From Eremophila alpestris peregrina (Eukaryota > Chordata > Aves > Passeriformes > Alaudidae): a stretch of 64,000 nucleotides of DNA. The notes beneath the pieces are model-generated. The model worked only from the letters and a program-made list of their open reading frames with translations, did not search any database and had not been told where the DNA came from. The position numbers and the translations under genes were made by a program. Where the stretch lies: contig WMCF01000015.1 of the NCBI GenBank assembly GCA_009792885.1, forward strand, positions 4,355,076 through 4,419,075, read 5' to 3'. The first letter of the stretch is position 1; every line of letters starts with the position of its first letter. Shown here piece by piece: positions 54,601 through 59,079 of this stretch.

Positions 54601-56357
54601 TTGAACTTTAAAACCAGCAGAGAAACACAGACTAGAGTGTTGCTTTAGGGATCCAATGTCACTTTTTTTCTTGTTACATTTATTTTCATGACAAACTAAT
54701 AAAAGTAACAAATACTATTCAGTATTTAACTTAGGTGGGAAAAACCTTATTAACTGTTCACAAATGAAGTAAAGACACAGCAGTTTGACACAGTCACCCT
54801 AAGAACAAGGCAAGAGACTTTTGCAACTGGTGATCCCATCCAGATCTTATTTCCAGCAATTGCCCTTACAGAAGTCTGGGAATATACCCTGGATATACAC
54901 ACACCCTAATGTATCAGTGAGAGCAAGAGCTTCCGCAACCCCTCCTAGGAAGATGTGTGTGAGCAGTGCTTTTTTCCCAAAAACTCCTAGAGATCAATAT
55001 TTGCTTAAGCAAAATGCAACTGCAGCAGTTGCAAAACTAGAGTTGACTTTCAAGCTGGTTTGAGTACTGGATATCCAATTAGCAGGTCCATACATTGTCT
55101 TCTCCCACATTCATAAGACACGTGTCAACAAGAGATTTTAGAAAGGAAAACATACCTTCACTGCCACCTTTCAAGGTTATATCTGATGAAAAGCTTGTGC
55201 AGGATCTTGAACCAAGGGAGTCCAAGCTATCAAAGGAATCGTCTCTTTTGTGAGTAGCTGAAGATGAAAAGGGCTCTCCCCGGTCAAGGTACCAAATATC
55301 GCCGTACCCACTATCTCTGCCACTTCTGCTCAGCTGGCTGGCCTCTTCAAGTGCCTACAAGAATAAGTTTTGAAAGGTCTTTTTTAATGATTTAGGGTGC
55401 AAATGCTACTCATGAGCATTTTGAATTCACAAACAAACTTCAAAAAAGACTACTGCAAAATGCTAAAACACATACACAACAACACATACAACAACTTGAA
55501 CAGGAGACTTGATAAAAGGTCTTAAATTTCTTAAATCTCAGGCAAAGAGGGTTGAGATAGGGCTCTTCACAATCTACCACACAATTAGAGCAGATGGATT
55601 CTGAAATTCATATGGGTAGCAGAAGAACCAATGTAAGCTAAAAATCATTCCTTTCACACAGAACTTGATAGCAAGCAAAACAAATAAAACCAGCTCCTAA
55701 CTAAGAAGAAAATGTTCTCCAAACTAAGAAAATGAAGCTCCTAAGAGACTGTTTAGAATTGCTGCAGTATAACAAACTATAAACTTCAGGCTATTCATTC
55801 AGTCTCCCTTTTTTAATTCCTTACCTTAGTGAATGCTTGCCCTAATAACTTCTCAAATGCTTTAAGATTGAGGTATGGACCATTATAATCGGGGTCACTT
55901 TGAGCTTTTCTCCCAAGCCAGTATAATGTAATCAAAACCTAAAACAAACAGAAAAAAACAACCAACCTGGATACAAACGTAATTACTTTCTTCTCATGCC
56001 ATGTGCCAGTGTAAAAGAATCTCAGCATGCTCTTAGAGATGTTTCCACAATAAAATGCAAAATCTTGTATACAGTATTAGCTACGATTGCCACCAAAACC
56101 AATTAAAGAGTGTCATGATGCATCTCATATCTCAAGTAAACAGATATAAGTACTGTTTTCAATTATTACAATTATTTGGGAAAGTAAGCTACACATAGAG
56201 ATCATTGTAAAATAGCATTAATTTGCATCAGAAAAATTAACAGTTGAAGAATAAGGGAAATATGATAGTACCATAAACAGAAGCATTTAAAAATTATTGA
56301 TCACAACTAATGTGCAACTGTCTTACATTTTTCACTCTTCTGTTGGTTTCCTCTGGT
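12675..56357 (-). CDS. LMO7: LIM domain only protein 7 (partial, 5' end outside window; 30 exons)
   Basis: Multi-exon gene read by joining 30 minus-strand exons, each bounded by AG and GT; the join is open for 1727 codons plus TGA. Domains in the partial protein: last part of a CH domain (1-48), DDxxxR module region (about 115-700), coiled coil (about 712-797), PDZ (about 1065-1148), charged helix (about 1330-1420), duplicated 22-residue segment (1424-1467), LIM domain (1658-1715). CH plus PDZ plus C-terminal LIM is the LMO7 architecture; the paralogue LIMCH1 has CH and LIM but no PDZ. Known family role: actin-linked adherens-junction scaffold binding afadin and alpha-actinin, and emerin-binding shuttling regulator. 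Four large internal exons are multiples of three with matching phase, so shorter isoforms are expected. Gene identity is very secure; individual borders are manual calls. Confidence 0.96.
12698..14992 (-). other. LMO7: LMO7 last intron
   Basis: 2295-bp AT-rich intron. ORFs of up to 84 codons at 13496-13844 on both strands lack splice context and similarity. Nothing else seen. Confidence 0.6.
14993..15095 (-). CDS. LMO7: LMO7 exon: LIM domain, zinc finger 2
   Basis: CVACGCDLGGSCSGAEVRIR then NNKLFCNDCYIRFK: CxxC, 21 residues, CxxC, completing the LIM domain with all eight ligands across two exons. Acceptor GATACAG, donor GTAAGG inside AAAA/GTAAGG, leaving one base for the last exon. Reading through the donor gives a short tail and a stop, which is intron. 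A 2295-bp AT-rich intron separates it from the terminal exon. Confidence 0.97.
16801..16909 (-). CDS. LMO7: LMO7 exon: LIM domain, zinc finger 1
   Basis: Two-base carry in, phase 0 out. KKICSYCNNILGKGAAMIIE then SLGLCYHLHCFK: CxxC, 19 residues, HxxC, giving the four ligands of the first LIM zinc site. LIM domains bind protein partners, not DNA. Acceptor TATATTTAG, donor GTGAGA. The intron to the next exon (15096-16800) is featureless apart from a long T run near 16457-16472. Confidence 0.97.
18202..18474 (-). CDS. LMO7: LMO7 exon: RGESLDNLDSS, Ser/Pro-rich pre-LIM region
   Basis: Two-base carry in, AG carried out. RGESLDNLDSSGMRSWRHHS, a serine run, QDFSRPVSTSNRAYM, then a low-complexity Ala/Pro/Ser/Thr stretch ending SQSGSQTRS. 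Matches mammalian order. Acceptor TGTTGCAG, consensus donor GTGAGT. The intron after it (16910-18201) shows no other feature. Confidence 0.95.
19401..19620 (-). CDS. LMO7: LMO7 exon: ELERQQILQEMRKKT region
   Basis: One-base carry in, AG carried out. Contains AAELERQQILQEMRKKTSLH and SSWIRQRSASIHKEPISL, among the most conserved blocks of the LMO7/LIMCH1 C-terminal half; RQRSAS is a plausible basophilic kinase site (inference). Acceptor TCTGCACAG, donor GTAGGA. A Met inside this exon is not a gene start. Confidence 0.95.
20876..20928 (-). CDS. LMO7: LMO7 exon: NKSKSTTELNEF
   Basis: 53 nt, two-base carry in and one base out, reading NKSKSTTELNEFNTIRN; mammalian LMO7 has NKSRSTTELDDYS. Acceptor ACCCTCAG, donor GTAAGT. 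Introns on both sides (20929-22664 and 19621-20875) contain no other supported feature. Confidence 0.92.
22615..22651 (-). repeat. 37-bp exact repeat, copy A
   Basis: Identical over 37 bp to 25287-25323, same orientation. Lies in the LMO7 intron 14 bp beyond the second duplicated exon. On the minus strand it reads TGATGTGTGGATTGAAGCCC onward. Confidence 0.85.
22665..22730 (-). CDS. LMO7: LMO7 exon: duplicated 66-nt exon, copy 2
   Basis: Phase 2 to 2, 22 codons: HYERYEVSKTIEESPGQSFAD with split Arg at both ends. Acceptor CCAACAG, donor GTATAT. Same length, phase and first 13 residues as copy 1; the last eight differ. Intron flanks of the two copies are not obviously similar, so the duplication is not recent. 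Its 3' intron starts with one copy of a 37-bp repeat shared with an upstream intron. Confidence 0.88.
23055..23120 (-). CDS. LMO7: LMO7 exon: duplicated 66-nt exon, copy 1
   Basis: Phase 2 to 2, 22 codons: HYERYEVSKTIEEQAGHPLVD with Arg split across both junctions. Acceptor TTTCCAG, donor GTAACA. Thirteen consecutive residues are identical to copy 2, 324 bp downstream. Human LMO7, as I recall it, has only one such segment here (SYDIPKTEEA...). Inclusion of both copies, or either one, preserves the frame. Confidence 0.88.
24760..25130 (-). CDS. LMO7: LMO7 exon: highly charged Glu/Arg/Gln helix
   Basis: Phase 0 in, AG carried out, 123 codons. First third is Ser/Pro/Ala-rich; the rest is a dense E/R/Q helix (HEEEGRRRLQEERRMQEE, ELQERELERQRKEREQQHAE, RRQAEMEEQRRQAERQR) of the type that forms a single charged alpha-helix or coiled coil. 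Acceptor TTGCTACAG after a T/C tract; donor GTGGGC. The open frame runs through both flanking introns to 248 codons, which can mislead gene finders. GC content is above its surroundings. Confidence 0.92.
25287..25323 (-). repeat. 37-bp exact repeat, copy B
   Basis: Second copy, in the intron just upstream of the charged-helix exon. The surrounding 130 bp are open in the minus-strand frame (VWIEALELGECETK), but no splice sites frame it as an exon. Confidence 0.85.
26484..26576 (-). CDS. LMO7: LMO7 exon: charged helix (EKYQREQEKLREEW)
   Basis: Phase 0 to 0, 31 codons: EKYQREQEKLREEWLRAKQE then AEKESSKYFNE, nearly identical to the mammalian sequence. Acceptor CTAACAG, donor GTAGGC. Confidence 0.95.
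28352..28456 (-). CDS. LMO7: LMO7 exon: SISAPSRRVWDQEEERKRQE
   Basis: Phase 0 to 0. LPVPSISAPSRRVWDQ then an EEERKRQEKWQKEQDRLLQ helix. Start of the second charged helical region. Acceptor TTATTAG, donor GTATAA. Only 180 bp separate it from the upstream microexon; the downstream intron (26577-28351) is featureless. Confidence 0.95.
28637..28662 (-). CDS. LMO7: LMO7 microexon (26 nt)
   Basis: Smallest exon placed: one-base carry in, eight codons GPEPAMPD, phase 0 out. Acceptor TCTCCCAG and consensus donor GTAAGT flank it closely, and it restores the frame between its neighbours, which would otherwise not join. Matches the SVVPD position of mammalian LMO7. Confidence 0.85.
30773..30829 (-). 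CDS. LMO7: LMO7 exon: SLKNLKRRSQFFEQ
   Basis: 57 nt, one base in and one base out. Encodes ASEPISLKNLKRRSQFFEQG, practically identical to mammalian LMO7, which makes this short exon secure. Acceptor TCAAATAG, donor GTAAAT. The 2110-bp intron downstream (28663-30772) shows nothing else I can support. Confidence 0.93.
31850..31910 (-). CDS. LMO7: LMO7 exon: short linker (TKLINGMQGD)
   Basis: 61 nt, phase 0 in and one base out; reads GTETKLINGMQGDLGSNEQR. Mammalian LMO7 has ESKEINGIHDESN at this point, so it is conserved but loose. The acceptor sits directly against an AAAT/ACAT microsatellite that supplies the pyrimidine tract. The following intron (30830-31849) is unremarkable. Confidence 0.82.
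31914..31949. repeat. AAAT/ACAT tetranucleotide microsatellite
   Basis: AATA-type units, then three CATA units, then AAAT units on the plus strand. On the transcribed strand they form the T-rich tract ending TTATTTCAG at the acceptor of the LMO7 exon 31850-31910. Confidence 0.85.
32589..32692 (-). CDS. LMO7: LMO7 exon: post-PDZ linker (NKWIDATSG)
   Basis: Reads TSENKWIDATSGEKVSN and ends DFSSSLQSS, matching the mammalian KWIDATSG...DFSESLQSS linker. One-base carry in, phase 0 out. Donor GTGAGT, acceptor ATTATAG. The 678-bp intron that follows ends in a tetranucleotide microsatellite. Confidence 0.9.
34127..34288 (-). CDS. LMO7: LMO7 exon: PDZ domain, second part
   Basis: Completes the PDZ fold: GSPAALCQLHVNDEIIAVNG, WEEAISRALETGNLVMDV and RRYGKNG. 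The LxxxDEIIAVNG core is a clear PDZ signature. One base in, one base out; acceptor TTTTTTGCAG and consensus donor GTGAGT. In LMO7 the PDZ domain has been linked to junctional partners. Intron 32693-34126 shows no other feature. Confidence 0.95.
37280..38222 (+). mobile_element. Decayed CR1 LINE, reverse-transcriptase tail and 3' end
   Basis: Plus-strand fragments resemble the CR1 ORF2 C-terminal half: a WVKNWLGCQA-like segment, FIVFTNMQEEVKHTLRFSS (CR1 FxxFINDMxExxxxTLxKFADD), an AACAAGGCCAAATGCAGGGT stretch, and the characteristic CTAGGTGATCTTCCAAGATT end. Stops and frameshifts break it throughout. Inserted opposite to LMO7 transcription. Confidence 0.8.
38711..38805 (-). mobile_element. 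CR1 LINE 3' fragment
   Basis: AGAATCACAGAATGAAACAA then GTTGGAAGGCACC, TTCATCTGGTCCATCCTCC: reverse-oriented CR1 3' end, short and diverged. Confidence 0.7.
39659..39773 (-). CDS. LMO7: LMO7 exon: PDZ domain, first part
   Basis: Encodes MRISINQRPGHSRSFGFTTN...SPGAIVQTVEE, the first strands of a PDZ domain. The carboxylate-binding loop reads SFGF instead of the classical GLGF, as in mammalian LMO7 where the site is also divergent. One base is carried out. Acceptor TTTTCAG, donor GTAAAT. Confidence 0.94.
39774..42642 (-). other. LMO7: LMO7 intron before the PDZ domain
   Basis: 2.9 kb. Contains two overlapping plus-strand ORFs at 40779-41076 with no start or splice context, and an A-rich run near 42149-42171. 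No supported element. Confidence 0.5.
42643..42966 (-). CDS. LMO7: LMO7 exon: MDDTQKYNGEVE linker with acidic run (108 codons)
   Basis: Phase 0 to 0, strong acceptor TTTTTTTTCCTAG and consensus donor GTAAGT. Begins MDDTQKYNGEVEKAKRTQ, matching the mammalian MDDAWKYNGDVE segment, then a run of six Glu and a Pro/Ser-rich stretch leading to the PDZ domain. Its initial Met is internal, not the gene start. The next intron (39774-42642) contains no clear feature. Confidence 0.93.
43723..44182 (-). CDS. LMO7: LMO7 exon: SASLPRTYQKTD / VVTPRPFG region
   Basis: Starts with REERDQDSYEQQKQEHNW and ends in the conserved SASLPRTYQKTDTSRLTSVV, TPRPFG and ISSLPRSFT motifs. Ends in phase 0 before a GTAAAA donor. 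The middle (about 43870-44000) is GC- and CpG-richer than its surroundings and encodes an Ala/Pro/Glu-rich, poorly conserved linker. Reading past the donor gives a 187-codon open frame, but that tail is intron. Confidence 0.93.
45478..45620 (-). CDS. LMO7: LMO7 exon: coiled-coil continuation
   Basis: Phase 0 in, AG carried out. DLAKWKNRRKSYTSELQKKK and EEREEIERR continue the charged coiled coil; ends STKSLKEMQQER. Strongly conserved block. Acceptor TAAATAG is pyrimidine-poor; donor GTAATG. Intron 44183-45477 shows nothing recognisable. Confidence 0.94.
46785..46902 (-). CDS. LMO7: LMO7 exon: coiled-coil start (SKSLNDVSAEELQTLRKIRY)
   Basis: Two-base carry in, phase 0 out. Encodes DVSAEELQTLRKIRYEELQK followed by an EQLQEQDLKWQE run, a predicted alpha-helical coiled coil almost identical in position to mammalian LMO7. 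Acceptor CTTTCTAG, donor GTAAGG. The following 1164-bp intron is without recognisable features. Confidence 0.95.
49192..49221 (-). CDS. LMO7: LMO7 microexon LFQKLSDEQ (30 nt)
   Basis: Thirty nucleotides, phase 2 to 2, reading R-LFQKLSDEQ-G after the AG overhang; mammalian LMO7 has LFQKIYGENG at the same place. Acceptor TTTCTCAG, donor GTAAGT. Being symmetric it may be skipped. The upstream intron (49222-50750) and the downstream one (46903-49191) hold no other feature I can support. Confidence 0.85.
50751..51467 (-). CDS. LMO7: LMO7 exon: large cassette with three DDxxxRK modules (717 nt)
   Basis: Phase 2 to 2, 239 codons, the longest exon in the window. Holds three modules in series: YPDLENDDLFVRK, IPDLEKDDMIFRK and KKDDMLTRKIESWK, with PEEIRSKFL and SEEDWKKWEAI helices behind the second and third. 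I chose the upstream of two acceptors 19 nt apart because only it keeps frame with the AG overhang. Donor AG/GTCAGG is unusual but phase-correct; reading past it stops about 40 codons on. DUF4757-like region of LMO7/LIMCH1; function of the modules is not established. Confidence 0.82.
51931..52131 (-). CDS. LMO7: LMO7 exon: probable small cassette (201 nt)
   Basis: Begins after a strong pyrimidine-rich acceptor (GCTGCACAG) and reads RKRSDSEDEEFAYKQS onward in the frame set by the AG overhang. Low complexity, no recognised domain. The donor is uncertain: I chose the phase-2 CAG/GTTGAT site, which gives a multiple of three. Without it the frame stops about 30 nt later. Conservation in other birds would decide whether this is a real coding exon. 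Confidence 0.55.
52383..52670 (-). CDS. LMO7: LMO7 exon: cassette with IPNIVKDDLYFRK module (288 nt)
   Basis: Phase 2 to 2. Contains an acidic DEDEEEI run, IPNIVKDDLYFRKL, then FDKFLPKFWTPEEELLWKKI and KPWYKEIQGF, the fullest copy of the DDxxxR plus FLP plus WTPEE unit. Acceptor TTGAACAG, donor GTGCGT. Length is a multiple of three. The 251-bp intron that follows is short and featureless. Confidence 0.82.
53037..53336 (-). CDS. LMO7: LMO7 exon: cassette with LPDLVLDDLANRRF module (300 nt)
   Basis: Phase 2 to 2 and 300 nt, so it can be skipped without frame change. Encodes an acidic YEYDSDSDSEDE run followed by RRLPDLVLDDLANRRF, a DUF4757-like module. Acceptor CAACCTCAG. The donor is a manual choice, AG followed by GTCAGA: it is weak, but it is the only good phase-2 site before a stop codon about 90 nt further on. 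The 366-bp intron after it is empty. Confidence 0.72.
53774..54026 (-). CDS. LMO7: LMO7 exon: first DDxxxR module and FNRFLPNK motif
   Basis: One base carried in, AG carried out. Shows CDSDTDSEL, then KDDRSYRRIS, FNRFLPNKNK, YVPAPLRKK and DNRRSWASPVYTE, a very conserved LMO7/LIMCH1 block. Acceptor TTCTAAG, donor GTACTG. Its 5' phase is the only one among nearby exons compatible with the candidate alternative exon near 59 kb. Its AG overhang can join in frame to any of the next five exons. Confidence 0.95.
55156..55354 (-). CDS. LMO7: LMO7 exon: post-CH serine-rich linker
   Basis: Phase 0 in, one base carried out. Contains SGRDSGYGDIW and RDDSFDSLDSLGSRS, the conserved linker found after the CH domain of LMO7 and LIMCH1. 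Many Ser residues lie in acidic context, so phosphorylation is plausible but not shown. Acceptor TTGTAG, donor GTATGT. The 1129-bp intron that follows contains nothing I recognise. Confidence 0.93.
55825..55938 (-). CDS. LMO7: LMO7 exon: final CH-domain helix (38 codons)
   Basis: Phase 0 to 0. Encodes VLITLYWLGRKAQ... ending LLGQAFTK, the C-terminal helix of the calponin-homology domain, nearly the same as mammalian LMO7. Acceptor ...TTTTAG, donor GTAAGG. CH domains of this single type usually mediate actin-related or regulatory contacts rather than strong F-actin binding. The 470-bp intron that follows shows no other feature. Confidence 0.93.
56327..56357 (-). CDS. LMO7: LMO7 exon: CH-domain microexon (31 nt)
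   Basis: Reads PEETNRRVKN after one base that completes a codon from an upstream exon, followed by a GTAAGA donor and preceded by CTTCAG. This is the short CH-domain segment known just before the last CH helix in LMO7. The preceding exon must end in phase 2 and was not found in the window. The following 388-bp intron holds nothing recognisable. Confidence 0.85.
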
Positions 56358-56730
56358 CTGAAGCAGGGCAGAGAATGAGAAAAAGAAAAGAAAACAAAAT
56401 TTTTTTAAATTGTTGACTTAAAATTCAATTATTATTCAAGATGTAGAAAGTTTCAAAAGCACCAATTATGAGTCAATATAAAATAGGCAACTATGACTGC
56501 TCCAAAAGAAATAAGAGGCACTTCACTTTAAATACAGTCATAGCTCTGTACTATTTCAATTGTTACATGTAAAGTGAGAAGCTAGCCAATCTATTACAGT
56601 TTCTGTTTTGAGAGGTACACAGAAAGGCTCCAGGCATTTTTTAATTAGCTCTTATTTAGTTACCAACAAAATAGAAGTAGAAAACAAGCTGTTGACTTTG
56701 GGAAATACAGCCTCTATTAGCCAGGCAGCT
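56358..56730. other. LMO7 5' intron, no feature seen
   Basis: Sequence between the first placed exon and a CR1 insertion. No upstream CH-domain exon could be recognised. Confidence 0.5.
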
Positions 56731-57122
56731 CACAGAATCATAGAATGGTTTGGGTTGGAAGGCCTCTTAAAGAACATCTACTTCCAACCCCTCTGCCATG
56801 GGCAGGGACACCTTCCACTAGCCCACATTGCTGAAAGCCTCATCCAGCGTGGCTCTGGAACCCTTACAGGGATAGGACATTCACCACTTGTCTGGACAAC
56901 CCATGCCTCCCTACCCAAGAAATTGGCTATTTCTTCCCAATAGCCAATCTAAACTGATCCTCTCCGTTCAGTCATTCCCCCTTGGTCCTATCACAAGTCC
57001 CTGTCAAAAGCCCCTCTCAAGATTTCTTGTAGGCTTGTTTTGGCTGCTGGAAGGCTGCAATAAAGTCTCCCTTGAGCCTTCTCTTTTCCAGCCTGAATAA
57101 CCTCAGATTTTCAATTCCATAT
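56731..57122 (-). mobile_element. CR1 LINE 3' fragment (about 390 bp)
   Basis: Well-preserved avian CR1 end in reverse: CACAGAATCATAGAATGGTT, TGGGTTGGAAGGCCTC, GCCATGGGCAGGGACACC, CAATCTAAACTGATCCTC, GCCTTCTCTTTTCCAGCCTG. Better preserved than the other copies, so probably younger. The 111-codon plus-strand ORF inside it is a by-product. Confidence 0.92.
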
Positions 57123-58949
57123 GGAAGGAGATTAAACTGTAACATTTTCTCTGATGGTATTGTTTTCTAAATTATTTGCCTTAGACAACAAAGAACACTT
57201 GAAGCCAAGAGTAAACTTTTCAGACCGAAAAATGGGAAACTGAAGCAGGGACATCTGGAGAGAGATGATGTGGAGATGAAAGGATGGGTTTGGGTTCTTT
57301 TATACAAACACATGTTTTTCAAAAAATATTAAATACATATGCAATCACTAACATTAGGCAACTTATATATATATATATATACATATACACACTCAGTCTG
57401 TAGCACACCTTGGAAGTGTACCAATGGACACTCAATAGTGGTCCTGTTCTCCTCCTGCTCGTTTTAAGAGCAAGAAGAAGAAACTTCTTGAATGGGAGGC
57501 TCCAAAATCTACTGGTCCCCAGGTGTAAATATTCAGGGCTGGACTGCAGACAGTGGTTGAACAAAATTGCTGCCTGCACTGCCAGCAGTTATGGAAGAAA
57601 AAATGGCTAAAAAACACCAAAACAACTCTTCACCTGTCCCAGAGGTTGGTTTGGAGCTGGTTCAGCTGCAAACTTCACACACAGCACAGTGAAGGGGTTC
57701 AAACAGAAAAGCAGAAACTTCACATACAGCCGCGGAAAAACCTATTCAGAGCTCTCTAACCTGCCAGACCAACAATGCGTCAAGGTACATATCCTGTTTC
57801 TGTCTCACTAGTCAAAGGTTACAGGAAAAAAAAAAAGGAGACTAAACCATTCAGGAAACAGTAACAAGCTAGTGTAATGAGGACAGGGACTGGTCAGCCT
57901 AAGCATCATTCTTCATAGAAAAGGAATAGTCAGTGAGATGTGACAACCATCAGGGACACAGGCTGTCCCTTCCCTTCCCTCCTCCTCTTTCTTCCTATTT
58001 TGAGAGCACCCACTCCCACTCAGTGGCTCTAATTGCCTTGCCCATCCCCACACAATAAAGAAATCAGGCTATCAAGAACACAAAGTCCTGAGATGGGTCT
58101 GACCGGCACAGTCCTTGCCTGCAGCTTCCTTAGAATCTCATGCCAGAGATGCTTCTGCCTTTGTAGTCAGTAATCTCTTTCCCACAGATAAGGAAGACCC
58201 CTCCTCCTTAAATGTGAAATACTTATGCTTTTTGTTTGTTTTTGAATCCCTTCCAAAACCCATTACTATTTGTCATTCACTCCAGACTATTTTTGAAGAA
58301 AAAGAAGCCAACCCCCTTTTTCCAGTAGGCTAATTTTTTCCCAGGATCCATGTTGCAGGGCACACCATAGCTGTGACCTAAGGTGCTACTAGAGACAGGT
58401 TGATTTCCCAAGCAGAGAATGGAAAACTATTCTTATATCAACATTACACTTCTCATACCCAGTGGAGAGCATTTTAAAGGTTACCATTCCTTACCCTCAA
58501 TTCCTTTTGTTAGCAGAATTTCTGCTTTTGTTTGCAATTATAAAAACAGAGGCCCTTGCTAAGATGCCTTAAAGTTTGCTCCCAAACTTCAGTGGCCCAG
58601 TAAGGAGTGGAAAACTCTATTCTTAGCTAGCAGGAGCATGTACCCAAAAGGCTGCCAGCCTTCACATAGACCAAAGCTACCAGACTGAACACAATGAGGT
58701 TGACTTCTGCTTTCCTTGAGTTCTCTGACATGATTTTGTTTTGCAACAGGAGCAATATTTAGTTTAGTCTCTATATTTCTATAAAATTTTCTTTCTGGAA
58801 TAATCATAAATACACTATTCCTGTGTACTTGGACTAAAACCAACACAAAACTAAGGACTTCAGGTAAACAAGTCAGTTTGAGACCAAAAATGCAGGCAGG
58901 GAGATATTTCACAGACTTGAATGACAGACTCTGCTTCATTCCTGTTTAC
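57123..58949. other. LMO7 5' intron or upstream DNA, no gene seen
   Basis: Holds a TA/CA microsatellite (57363-57390) and chance ORFs, the longest 116 codons on the minus strand at 58589-58939, without domain or splice support. Confidence 0.5.
57363..57390. repeat. (TA)n microsatellite
   Basis: About nine uninterrupted TA units followed by CA/TA-type units. Confidence 0.85.
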
Positions 58950-59079
58950 CCTGCCAACAGACAAGTTGTTTACTCTTCATTTGTGAAGTTTCTTCACTTG
59001 CATCACTACTCTCCTTCTCTGAACTGCATCTATTGGTTTCTAAACCTTTCCAACTACTTGCCACAGTAGACGCCATAGT
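58950..59079 (-). CDS. Candidate alternative 5' coding exon of LMO7
   Basis: A pyrimidine-rich run ending TGCTCAG precedes ACTATGG, a start codon in good context (A at -3, G at +4) at 59076. From it 42 codons run open (MASTVASSWKGLETNRCSSE..., Ser/Glu/Lys-rich) to a GG/GTAAAC donor, leaving one base. That phase does not fit the three CH-region exons but does fit the exon at 53774-54026, where the joined reading stays open. It could start a CH-less isoform. I do not recognise the peptide from memory; transcript evidence is needed, and it may be a chance ORF. Confidence 0.35.
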
